Shown here piece by piece: positions 7,413 through 15,200 of a DNA stretch of 15,245 nt. This stretch comes from a bacterium. Its GTDB lineage: Bacteria; Bacillota_I; Bacilli_A; RF39; UBA660. The stretch covers positions 1-15,245 of the forward strand of contig RKAV01000025.1 in NCBI GenBank assembly GCA_014846175.1, given 5' to 3'. Within the stretch, counting starts at the first letter, position 1. Each line of letters starts with the position of its first letter. Under the pieces are notes generated by a model. It had not been told where the DNA came from. It did not search any database and saw nothing but the letters and a program-made list of their open reading frames with translations. A program made the position numbers and the translations under genes.

Positions 7413-7543
7413 AGTGTATAACAAGAGAATAGAATTGTTAAAACAATATTTAGTATTACTGTACAAGATTACAATGGTTTGAAAAGAACTTAGATATATA
7501 ATTATTAGATATACTTATATCTTGAGTAGTTTAAAACTTTTTC

Positions 7544-7572
7544 TTTAAATTACTAATAATTAATGATATTAT
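7544..7572 (+). promoter_or_regulatory. Probable promoter of the rluB-like gene
   Basis: TTTAAA (7544-7549), 17 bases, then TATTAT (7567-7572). The predicted start near 7579 leaves a leader of about 23 bases containing AAAGGAG (7585-7591). The surroundings are very AT-rich, so chance matches are common. Confidence 0.45.
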
Positions 7573-7601
7573 ATTATTGTTATTAAAGGAGTTGATCTTT
7601 G

Positions 7602-8327
7602 ATGGAAAGATTACAAAAAGTTATTGCTGCTAGTGGAATAACTTCAAGAAGAAAAGCTGAGAAGTTAATGCTTGAAGGTAGAGTTAGTGTTGATGGGAAA
7701 GTTATTAGAGAGTTAGGTTATCAAGTAACTGGTAAAGAAAGAATTGAAGTTGATGGAGAAATATTAACTAGGGAAGAAAAAGTTTATTTCTTACTTAATA
7801 AACCAAGAGGTGTTATTACTAGTGTTAGTGATGATAAAAATAGAAAAACTGTAACTGATTTAATACCAGTTAATGAAAGAATTTATCCTGTTGGTAGATT
7901 AGATTATGATACTACTGGTGTTTTATTACTTACCAATGATGGAGAGTTTGCTAATCTTTTAATGCATCCTAATAAAGAAGTTAGTAAAGTATATCTTGCT
8001 AAAGTTAAAGGTATTGTTAGAGGTGATACTATTGCTAAACTTAAAAGTGGTGTTATACTTGATAATAAGAAAGTAAGATGTGCAAGAGCTAAAGTTAAAA
8101 GAATAGATTATAAGAATGGTACTTCTTTTGTAGAATTAACTATTCATGAAGGTATTAATCATCAGGTTAAAAGAATGTTAAATGAAGTTGGTTTTGAAGT
8201 ATTAAAACTTACTAGAGAACAAGTTTATTTCTTTACCTTAGATGGTTTAAAGAGTGGAGAATATCGTCCTTTAACTAAGAAAGAAGTAGCTAAAGTATAT
8301 GCTTTAGAAAAGAAAATGACTAAGTAA
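7602..8327 (+). CDS. rluB: RluB/RsuA-family 23S rRNA pseudouridine synthase
   Basis: 241 residues from ATG 7602. The TTG directly before it is in frame, but AAAGGAG (7585-7591) fits the ATG. The N-terminal S4 RNA-binding domain (about 1-60) contains MERLQKVIAASGITSRRKAE. The catalytic domain carries LNKPRGVITS and GRLDYDTTGVLLLTNDG with the catalytic Asp101, then HPNKEVSKVYLAKV and HEGINHQVKRML. This family isomerises uridine in rRNA; RluB acts on position 2605 of 23S rRNA (E. coli numbering), RsuA on 16S U516. The two are hard to separate by eye, and RluB is the usual Gram-positive assignment. The 3' end lies inside a terminator hairpin. A monocistronic housekeeping gene. Confidence 0.93.
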   Translation: MERLQKVIAASGITSRRKAEKLMLEGRVSVDGKVIRELGYQVTGKERIEVDGEILTREEKVYFLLNKPRGVITSVSDDKNRKTVTDLIPVNERIYPVGRLDYDTTGVLLLTNDGEFANLLMHPNKEVSKVYLAKVKGIVRGDTIAKLKSGVILDNKKVRCARAKVKRIDYKNGTSFVELTIHEGINHQVKRMLNEVGFEVLKLTREQVYFFTLDGLKSGEYRPLTKKEVAKVYALEKKMTK

Positions 8328-8343
8328 AAACTTGGTCATTTTT
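8314..8343. terminator. Bidirectional terminator shared by convergent genes
   Basis: AAATGACTAAG (8314-8324) pairs with CTTGGTCATTT (8331-8341) through 11 pairs (one G-T). The rluB stop codon lies in the loop, a T-run follows on the plus strand and an A-run precedes it. The convergent pseudogene stops at 8342, right at the stem's end, so the hairpin can serve both strands. Confidence 0.75.
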
Positions 8344-9609
8344 AAATATACTCAATTGGTACTAAATAGTTATTATTGTCTAGTGCATTAATATCTCTAC
8401 AAAGACATAATACAATACCATTTCCCTTATTCATGTTAAATTTATCTATTACATTAAAGTTTTTAATAGCACTAATTCCTAGGTTACTGCTTTTCTTAAT
8501 TTCTACTGGATATACAGTATTATTATTAATAATTAATAAATCAATTTCTTTCTGATTATTATCACGGTAGAAATATAAATATCTTTTAGGGTCAATACCA
8601 TTATTACTATAAGACTTGATAATTTCACTTATTATATAGGTTTCAAAAATTGCTTCACTATAAGAACTTTTTTCTAACACCTCATTATCAGTATATCCAG
8701 TTAAATAACAAGCGTGTCCTGTATCCATAAAATAAACTTTTTGAGTTCTAACTGCTCTAGTGGCATTATTATTAGAATAAGATTGTAGCAAATAAATAAT
8801 ACCTGTATTCTTTAGAATTGAAATCCATTCCTCTGCTGTTTTACCATCGATTCCAATTTCTGTTCCTATTTTGCTAGCATTGAACTCTTGTCCAGTTCTT
8901 GCTGCTACTGCTGATATAAATTTAGTAAATTTTATTTCGTTTTTAATATTTATTAATTGTCTAATATCTCTTTCAATATAAGTTCTTATATAGTTACTAT
9001 AATAATTCTCTATAGATACTTCTCTTCCTGCTTGAACATCAGGGTAACTACCTTTTATAATACGTTCAAATATTTGGTTAGTGGATAACCTTTTAGTAGG
9101 TTTTACTTTTCTAATGATGTCGATTTGTGGGTTAAAGATTGGTTCTTCCATTTTATATAATTCTCTATCTGAGAAAGCGAATAAATCAAATATTCCAACT
9201 CTTCCTGCTAGAGATTCATAAACATCTTTCATTGTTTCAAATACTCTGCTACCTGTTTGTTAGATAATACATAGTACCAGCTTCTTCTTTACTATTAAAT
9301 ATTTCATTTTGTCTTGCTTCATCAATAATTATTTTTATATAAGTTAAAAGATTAGGAGCATATTGAAATTCATCAATTATTAGTGGTGCTTCATGTGTTC
9401 GTAAAAATAATTCAGGGTCTTCATTAGCTTGGGTTCTTATTAACATATCGTCTAGAGTAACATAGTTAATTTTTTTTACTGGATTTAAGTTTTAAATAAT
9501 TGAGTAGGGTTGTTTTACCTACTTGTATTGGTCCTATAACCATAATTACAGGATATTTTCCAATAAATTTTTTTATTGTTTTTTCCATTGTTCTACTAAC
9601 ATAGTCCAT
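8342..9609 (-). pseudogene. AAA ATPase with DUF4143 domain, broken by two frameshifts
   Basis: On the minus strand the start is ATG at 9607-9609, with GAGGTG six bases upstream (plus-strand CACCTC 9616-9621). The three fragments together give a nearly complete protein of about 420 residues: Walker A GPIQVGKTT, NYVTLDDMLIRTQ, Walker B-like APLIIDEFQYAP, MYYLTGSRVFETMKDVYES, SLAGRVGIFDLFAFSDREL, then a DUF4143 C-terminal domain with nuclease-like EIDLLIINNNTVYPVEIKKS. Break one is in an A8 run (plus T8, 9470-9477); seven A's restore NYVTLDD. Break two is a tandem TGTT TGTT at 9254-9261; one copy restores LTGSRVF. The family is widespread and poorly understood, often accessory. Two separate small lesions argue for decay; a homopolymer sequencing error could explain only the first. 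Confidence 0.85.
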
Positions 9610-9694
9610 AATTATCACCTCATTTGCTAATGTTATATTACGGATATTATAATTTAGCACTATTTTTGAAGAATTTACTGGTTAAATTGTTTTT

Positions 9695-9723
9695 TTGACA
9701 ATATCATTAACTTATGCTATTAT
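9695..9723 (+). promoter_or_regulatory. Strong promoter of a plus-strand small RNA
   Basis: A perfect TTGACA (9695-9700), 17 bases, then TATTAT (9718-9723) preceded by TGC, an extended -10. It is the best promoter in the window, yet no open frame with a ribosome site follows. An intrinsic terminator lies about 110 bases downstream. Confidence 0.8.
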
Positions 9724-9729
9724 TGGTAT

Positions 9730-9843
9730 GTAAGCAAGGAAACTTGCATAAAATAAAAAGGATAACATTTAATCTTGCAAGTGAATGTCTCCTCCATTAA
9801 TGGGTTTGACACTCTATCAGTGCTGTAGAGTGTCTATTTTTTT
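9730..9843 (+). ncRNA. Candidate antisense/regulatory small RNA (about 114 nt)
   Basis: This RNA is bounded by the strong promoter upstream and a terminator at 9808-9843. The only ATG near its start is followed at once by TAA. A GCAAG/GAAA/CTTGC hairpin lies at the 5' end (9734-9747). CTTGCAAG (9774-9781) could compete for the same GCAAG. ACATT/AATGT (9765-9769 with 9784-9788) and the self-complementary CCATTAATGG (9794-9803) add structure. A pyrimidine stretch, TCTCCTCC (9788-9795), is complementary to ribosome-binding sites. The RNA converges with the peptide gene on the other strand and overlaps its 3' end and trailer, as in txpA/RatA and bsrG/SR4 pairs. The sequence matches no RNA family I recognise. 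Transcription is inferred from promoter and terminator only. Confidence 0.6.
9808..9843 (+). terminator. Terminator of the small RNA
   Basis: GACACTCTA (9808-9816) pairs perfectly with TAGAGTGTC (9826-9834) around a 9-base loop. A T-run follows (9837-9843). On the opposite strand the hairpin lacks a T-tail and follows the peptide stop codon, so it would not terminate that transcript well. Confidence 0.85.
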
Positions 9844-9926
9844 ATTGCTAATACCAGTAAGGTAGAAAGTAATAAAATGATAGCAATGAGCTTTAGAACC
9901 TTTATTATAAAAGTTTTAGTTTTCAT
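9834..9926 (-). CDS. 30-residue hydrophobic peptide, type I toxin-like
   Basis: On the minus strand an ATG at 9924-9926 follows a strong AAAGGAGG (plus CCTCCTTT 9936-9943) with 9-base spacing. The product has a basic start (MKTKTFIIKVLK), a single hydrophobic helix (about 13-28, LIAIILLLSTLLVLAI) and a KK end. Size, charge pattern and strong ribosome site match small membrane toxins of type I systems, or other regulatory membrane peptides. It does not look like Fst or TxpA in sequence. The stop codon falls in the terminator stem of the convergent small RNA, so the two transcripts must overlap. Just upstream of the ribosome site a TCTC-TTAT-GAGA hairpin (9943-9954 on the plus strand) with flanking CCTT/AAGG could mask the ribosome site, a common control in such toxin mRNAs. 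The peptide call is firm on the ribosome site; the toxin role is inferred. Confidence 0.65.
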   Translation of the reverse strand: MKTKTFIIKVLKLIAIILLLSTLLVLAIKK

Positions 9927-9993
9927 TAATATCTACCTCCTTTCTCTTATGAGATTGGAAGGCGACACTCACATTAAATGTTCCTGATAAAAT

Positions 9994-10002
9994 TGTATAA
10001 TA
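9994..10002 (-). promoter_or_regulatory. Possible -10 region for the small peptide gene
   Basis: On the minus strand the sequence reads TATTATACA, offering TATTAT or TATACA as a -10. No good -35 stands at 16-18 bases; TTGCTT is 15 bases upstream of TATACA. The leader would be about 60-70 bases with room for the hairpin that covers the ribosome site. Confidence 0.3.
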
Positions 10003-10018
10003 AATGGATTTATAAAGC

Positions 10019-10056
10019 AAAAAAAATAAGACTCTAGGATAATTACCTAGAGTCTT
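10019..10056 (-). terminator. Strong terminator of the ferredoxin gene
   Basis: AAGACTCTAGG (10028-10038) pairs perfectly with CCTAGAGTCTT (10046-10056) around a 7-base loop. Eight A's (10019-10026) form the U-run on the minus strand. The stem overlaps the last base pairs of the stop codon. Confidence 0.9.
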
Positions 10057-10348
10057 ATTCATCATCTTTAATAGTACCAGTTGGGCATGAGTCAATAGCA
10101 TCTTTTACATCATCAATGTTTTCATCTTTAGCATCACTATTAACTACTTTGCTAAGTACTTCATCATCTTCAATAGCACCAGTTGGGCATGAGTCAATAG
10201 CATCTTTTACATCATCAATGTTTTCATCTTTAACATCACTATTAACTACTTTGCTAAGTCCTTCATCATCTATTTCAAAAACATCAGGACAAATAGCTGC
10301 ACAAGCACCACAACCGATACAAGCATCACGATTAACTTTTACTTTCAT
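10055..10348 (-). CDS. [4Fe-4S] ferredoxin with duplicated C-terminal tail
   Basis: 97 residues from the ATG at 10346-10348, chosen because AAAGGAGG stands six bases upstream; a longer frame adds ten residues without a ribosome site. MKVKVNRDACIGCGACAAIC supplies the CxxCxxC ligands plus a CP cysteine, and DSCPTGAI supplies the distal cysteine. This is the layout of small soluble single-cluster ferredoxins (about 60-65 residues), which carry low-potential electrons to redox enzymes in the cytoplasm. Here the last 34 residues (LSKVVNSD to DSCPTG and the acidic end) occur twice, adding a second DSCPTG with another Cys that could bind the cluster. The tail is strongly acidic, as usual for partner docking. 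No partner redox gene is next to it. Confidence 0.92.
   Translation of the reverse strand: MKVKVNRDACIGCGACAAICPDVFEIDDEGLSKVVNSDVKDENIDDVKDAIDSCPTGAIEDDEVLSKVVNSDAKDENIDDVKDAIDSCPTGTIKDDE
10059..10262 (-). repeat. 102-bp in-frame tandem duplication in the ferredoxin gene
   Basis: Two adjacent units, 10059-10160 and 10161-10262, are the same length (34 codons) and differ at only four positions by direct comparison. The first bases of the unit (TCATCATCT) recur at 10263, which gives a short homology that could have promoted slippage. High identity at synonymous sites suggests a recent event. Confidence 0.95.
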
Positions 10349-10406
10349 AAATTTCCTCCTTTCCCAATTATATAGCATTATCTACCAATTAGTAAAGTGT
10401 TTTCTC

Positions 10407-10435
10407 TTTCCAAAATTAATTAGATGTGATATGAT
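10407..10435 (+). promoter_or_regulatory. Promoter of the coiled-coil membrane protein gene
   Basis: TTTCCA (10407-10412), 17 bases, then TATGAT (10430-10435) with TGA just before it (extended -10). The predicted start near 10442 gives a short leader carrying AGGTGA (10452-10457) ahead of the TTG start codon. Confidence 0.55.
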
Positions 10436-10463
10436 TATCTTAGATAAGAGTAGGTGATACAAG

Positions 10464-11261
10464 TTGAATAATGGAACTAGTAGTAGAGTTAATAGATATG
10501 AAGGAACTAAAACTGTGGGGACTAGAACTAATAGAAACAAAAATTTATATGATGATCTTAATAACTTTGAAAGATACACTAATTTTACCGATGTTTCAAA
10601 AATAGAAGCTGTACCATTAGAAACATTAAGGGAGAATGCTAATAAAAGAGAAGGATATCGTTACTTAAAAGATTATGATTTAGTAGAAAAAAAGAAAGAA
10701 AGAAAAGAATTAGATGATTTTAATTATTTATTTCGTAATACTAAAAGTAATTATAATTTAAAAGAAACATTAGAAGAAGCAAGAGAAACACGGGAAAAAG
10801 ATGAATTAGAGAGAAAGAGAAAATTAAGAAATGAGAAGTATAATATTTTAGAAAGTAGTGAAGAAGAACTTAATGAGTTTAAAGAAGAACAAAAAAGAAA
10901 ACATAAACCAATTGAAAATGAAGAGGAATTAGAAGAATTAATTAATACTATAACTAGTAAAGAAGTAAGAGAAGAATTAGATAAAGAAAAGAAAAATAGT
11001 TTATTAAGTGATTTGATGGCTACTAGTAATTTAGAAGAAGTAGTAGAACCAATTAAAGAAGAAGAGATAAGTAAACCACTAAAAGAAGATATAGATAAGT
11101 CTTTCTATACTAAGTCAATGGATTTAAAGAGTGATGATTTCTTTGATGATGATGAAAATAAAAAAGAACCAGTAATATTTAATATTTTAAGAGTTGTTTT
11201 ATCACTTATTTTAATAGTATCAGTTGGTTTTGCTGTATACTATATAGTTACTAACTTTTAA
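10464..11261 (+). CDS. Tail-anchored coiled-coil protein, unknown function
   Basis: 265 residues starting at TTG 10464, with AGGTGA (10452-10457) six bases upstream; the nearby ATG at 10471 is in another frame and stops at once. The body is highly charged and Glu/Lys-rich, with probable coiled coil over about 95-200. The only membrane segment is at the very end (about 239-262), preceded by the acidic DDFFDDDENKK. There is no signal peptide, so the bulk should sit in the cytoplasm, anchored by its tail. YLKDYDLVEKKK and DDFNYLFRNTKSNYNL stand out as conserved-looking motifs I associate with gut Firmicutes hypothetical proteins. A scaffold role in division or envelope organisation is possible but is inference from architecture alone. 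Confidence 0.8.
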   Translation: MNNGTSSRVNRYEGTKTVGTRTNRNKNLYDDLNNFERYTNFTDVSKIEAVPLETLRENANKREGYRYLKDYDLVEKKKERKELDDFNYLFRNTKSNYNLKETLEEARETREKDELERKRKLRNEKYNILESSEEELNEFKEEQKRKHKPIENEEELEELINTITSKEVREELDKEKKNSLLSDLMATSNLEEVVEPIKEEEISKPLKEDIDKSFYTKSMDLKSDDFFDDDENKKEPVIFNILRVVLSLILIVSVGFAVYYIVTNF

Positions 11262-11291
11262 TGACTAATTTAAAATTAGTATAAAATTTAG

Positions 11292-11320
11292 TTAAAAATA
11301 TTAATGTTTTATGTTATTAT
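11292..11320 (+). promoter_or_regulatory. Probable promoter for the unknown gene and polC
   Basis: TTAAAA (11292-11297), 17 bases, then TATTAT (11315-11320) with TGT before it (extended -10). Transcription would start near 11327, which excludes the ATG at 11326 and supports ATG 11356 as start of the next gene. A small inverted repeat, ACTAATTT/AAATTAGT (11264-11271 with 11273-11280), lies upstream without a U-tail. Confidence 0.45.
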
Positions 11321-11355
11321 AGTTAATGTTAAGAAATAGATTGGGGGAAAATGTC

Positions 11356-12195
11356 ATGAACTTATCTTTTGATTTGAATGATTATCTTTTAATCTGGAAT
11401 TTACTTTTTCTACCATCTGTTACTAATGATATTCAAAGATTAAAAGAAAAACTTTGGAAGAATTATCGTCATCTTTATAAAGACTTATATAAAGAAGAAG
11501 CAAAAATTTTAAAAGATCCTAAAAACTATATACCTGATGATGATACTATTTTTGATATGGTTAAGGAAACAGAGGCTTATAAAAGAATAAGAAGAGAAAC
11601 GGAAGAATATCGTCTTTTTCTAGTCCATTATTATAACGAAATGAAAAAAGAATTTACTATCTTTTTTAAACAACTAGTTCGTTTTGATGTTAAAATGTAT
11701 CATGTTTTAGTTATTAATCCAAGACTTAATACAGTAGAGATGAAGACTGTAAAAGGTAGAAAAGTTAATACTATTTCTTGGGGAATGATGTCAGATCAAG
11801 AAGATGGTGAAATAGCTATTATAAATATTTTAAGTCATATTTTAAAAAAAGAATTAAAAGATTATGAGAGTGATTATAAAGAAATAGTAGAAGCTATTAT
11901 AGAACTTACTATTGATAATGAATTAGCTACTAGAATAAAGGGGAAGAGTTGTTATTTAAAAGGAGATAGCTCCTTACGGTTCTTAAAAAAACAAATATAT
12001 CCATACTTTCTAATGTATCTTGGAAGTAGTAAAGATGATATGCTTAAATATATGGTTAGAGATGGAATAGTCTTTGATATAGATAAGTATAATCTAAGAA
12101 GAAGTATTACGGCTTATAATTTAAAAGAATTTATTACTTTTTGCATAGAAAATCAAAAATATATTTTGAAAATAGAAGAACTAGAAATTATTTGA
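11356..12195 (+). CDS. Unknown cytoplasmic protein upstream of polC
   Basis: 279 residues from ATG 11356. GGGGGAAA (11343-11350) precedes it at a usable distance, and the same GGGGG-type ribosome site precedes polC. An in-frame ATG at 11326 would add ten residues but overlaps the expected transcription start. No membrane segment or signal peptide is visible. The N-terminal half is helical and basic (LKEKLWKNYRHLYKDLYKEE); the middle has alternating hydrophobic beta-like strands (MYHVLVINPRL) and then acidic helices. I recognise no enzyme motif. The gap to polC is only 14 bases, so both are probably on one transcript, which may hint at a link to replication; that is inference only. Confidence 0.75.
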   Translation: MNLSFDLNDYLLIWNLLFLPSVTNDIQRLKEKLWKNYRHLYKDLYKEEAKILKDPKNYIPDDDTIFDMVKETEAYKRIRRETEEYRLFLVHYYNEMKKEFTIFFKQLVRFDVKMYHVLVINPRLNTVEMKTVKGRKVNTISWGMMSDQEDGEIAIINILSHILKKELKDYESDYKEIVEAIIELTIDNELATRIKGKSCYLKGDSSLRFLKKQIYPYFLMYLGSSKDDMLKYMVRDGIVFDIDKYNLRRSITAYNLKEFITFCIENQKYILKIEELEII

Positions 12196-12209
12196 GTGGG
12201 GGATGTATT

Positions 12210-15200
12210 ATGCAAAAAGAAGTTAGTATTTTATTAGATAAAATGGGGATTGATTATACTAATTCTTCTTTTTTTGACTCTTTAAGACTTGAGAAGGTAG
12301 TAGTAGATAAAGATAGTGGTGATTGGAGTTTTTATCTTTTAAGTGATGTATTACCAGATATAGATAGTTATTTAAAGATAGAAAAGAATAAGAAAAAGAT
12401 AGCATCAAATATCTATTATAATATAACTAATTTAGATAATAATATACTACTTAGTTATTATGAACCATTATTAGAACTTGCTAAGGAAGAGGGATTAATT
12501 AGTATAACAGAGCCATATCTATCTAACTTAATATTAGAAGATGGTAAATTATTATTAATAGCTAGTAATATAATAGAAGAGAAAAGATTAATAAAGATAA
12601 GAGATATTATAAGTACTTATTATAAAAGATTAGGATATGAAGAAGAAATAGAAATACTAATAAGAGAAAATACTGCTATTAAAGAAGAGATTGCTAAGGA
12701 ATTAGAAGAGATAAAGATTCCGGTAGTTAGAGAAGAGATAAAAGAAGAAAAGAAAGAGTTTAAAAACTTTACGCCGGGGCCACGTCCTAGAAGAAGTAAA
12801 AAAAGAGATGAAGGATGTATTTTAGGACTTGATATTAAACAAATGCCTATTAAAATAAGTATGATTCAAGGAGAAGATAATAATGTTATTGTAGAAGGTA
12901 ATGTTTTTGGGGTTGATTACTTTGAATCAAGTAAGAGTGAGTTTAGAATAATTACTTTAAAAATAACTGATTATACTGATAGTATATTATGTAAAGTATT
13001 TTGTAATGAACAAGATGAGTATGAAAGACTTTGTAAAGAACTTAAAGTAGGAAGAGACTTATTAATATCTGGTTATGTAAAGGAAGATAATTTTGCTAAA
13101 GAATTAGTATTAAATGCTCGTGATATAATGCCTGTTACTAAACATAAAGAAGAGATTAAAGACTTAAGTGAGAGAAAAAGAGTAGAGTTACATGCTCATA
13201 CTAAGATGAGTCAGATGGATGGGGTAGTAGATGAAGTTGATCTTGTTAAGCAAGCGATTAAATGGGGACATAAAGGTATTGCTATAACTGATCATAATGG
13301 TGCTCAAGCTTTTCCTCACGTTTATAACTATGTAAGAGACTATAATAAAGGAAAAGAAGAAAATGAGAAGTTTAAAGCTATCTATGGAACAGAACTAGTT
13401 ATGGTAGATGATAGGGTTGATATTGTTATTCGTCCTAATAATGATGTCTTACTAGATGATACTTATGTTGTCTTTGACTTTGAAACAACTGGATTTAATG
13501 CCGGTGGTGCTGACTCTATCATTGAAATAGGGGCAGTTAAGATGAAAGGTGGAACAATAGTAGAAAAGTATGATGAATTAATCAATCCAGGACGTCCTCT
13601 TCCACAAAAAATAGTAGATGTTACTAATATTACAGATATGATGTTAGAAGGTAAAAGATGTGAAGAAGATGCTATTAAAGATTTTATTAACTGGTTTGGT
13701 GATTTACCAATGGTTGCTCATAATGCTAAGTTTGATGTTTCTTTCTTAGAGATGGCTTATGAGAAATATAATCTTGGAGAATTTAAAAATCCTGTTATTG
13801 ATACCTTAGAATTATCACGTACTCTTGATAATAATTATGCAAGACACAGTTTGTCAGCCTTAGTTAAAAGATATAATGTACCTTGGGATGAAAATGCTCA
13901 TCATAGAGGTGATTATGATGCTGAAGGAACAGCTTTAGTATTCTATAAAATGCTAGAAAAGTTAAATAATCGTAATATTGAGACGATGGAACAACTTGCT
14001 AATATGATTGATCAAAGTGAGATGTATAAGTATGGTACCTTAAATCATATTAATATTTTAACTCTTACTAAGAAAGGACTTAAAAACTTATTTAAAATAA
14101 TTTCTTATGCTAATACAACCTATTTATATAAAACACCAAGAATACCAAGAAGTATTGTGGAAGAGTACCGAGAAGACTTATTAATAGGTAGTGGTTGTTA
14201 TGAGTCAGAAGTCTTTCGTCAAGCGAAGAGTAAAAGTGAAGAAGAACTATCAAATATCATAAGATTCTATGACTATGTAGAAGTACAACCACCAGAGTGT
14301 TATAGACATTTGATTGATACTAATGATTTTGGTACGGAAGTAGAATTAATCGCTCATTTAGAAAAAATTATTAGAACTACTATTGAGGCTGGTAAGCTAA
14401 TAGTAGCAACAGGAGATGTTCATCACTTAACAAGAGAAGATAAAATATATAGAGAAATAATTGTTAATCAAAAAGTACCAGGTGGAGGACGTCATCCTTT
14501 ATCAAGAGGAGGAATTAAAGAAATACCATCTAATCATTTTAGAACTACTGATGAGATGCTTAATGATTTTTCTTTCTTAGATGAAGAGACAAGAAACTTA
14601 ATAGTAATAGATAATCCTAATAAAATACTTGGCATGGTAAATGAGATTGAGGTTATTATTGAAACAGGAGGTATACCTTTCTCACCTAAGATTGATAAGA
14701 GTGTAGAAACAGTTACTGATTTAGTTTTTACTAGGGCTTCAGATTGGTATGGGGATCCCTTACCTTATAATATAGAAGAACGTATTAGTAAAGAACTATA
14801 TGGTGATGGAATCTTTGAAGCGATAACTGATGAGATAGAACGAGATAATATTAAGGAAGAAGATAAGACTAGGGAAACATTTAAAAGATTACATGATACC
14901 TTATTAAAAGGATTTGATAGTGTTAAAGATAAGATTAGAGAGAACTTGAAAATTAAAAATCCAGAGATGAGTGATGAAGAAGTAGAAAAAGCATTACCTA
15001 AGAAATTAGGTGGAGTTATCGGTGGAGGATTCGATGTTATTTACTTAATCGCTCAAAAACTAGTTAAACACTCTAATGATGATGGTTATATTGTTGGTTC
15101 ACGTGGTTCTGTTGGTTCTAGTTTCGTAGCAACTATGATGGGAATTACTGAAGTTAATGCACTTCCTGCTCACTACTTATGTCGTAATAAAGACTGTAAG

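Larger units (their letters stand above)
7289..7601 (+). other. Intergenic region between surface operon and rluB-like gene
   Basis: The region holds the operon terminator (7371-7412) and the promoter of the next gene. Between them are two short inverted repeats without known meaning. One is ATTGTT/AACAAT around position 7440. The other is AGATATA (7507-7513) with TATATCT (7516-7522), close to the promoter and possibly an operator. A TATAAT at 7345-7350 upstream of the terminator lacks a good -35, so a separate small RNA here is not supported. No gene is seen. Confidence 0.55.

Noticed and set aside
9470..9477. Programmed frameshifting at the A8 run in the ATPase gene
   Set aside because: Slippage at A8 could rescue the first break but not the second (TGTT duplication), so loss of function is the simpler reading.
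9916..10101. Minus-strand frame of 61 codons running through the ferredoxin terminator
   Set aside because: It spans a strong terminator, has no ribosome site and competes with the better supported 30-residue peptide frame.
10367..10396. TATAAT with TTTACT at 18 bases on the minus strand as the ferredoxin promoter
   Set aside because: Transcription would begin inside the AAAGGAGG ribosome site, about 12 bases before the ATG; the true start is probably farther upstream.
10116..10457. Plus-strand Ser/Thr-rich frame opposite the ferredoxin
   Set aside because: Its internal repeat is just the antisense of the ferredoxin duplication; the ferredoxin motifs settle the coding strand.
10382..10579. 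Minus-strand frame overlapping the start of the coiled-coil gene
   Set aside because: Leu-rich shadow, no ribosome site.
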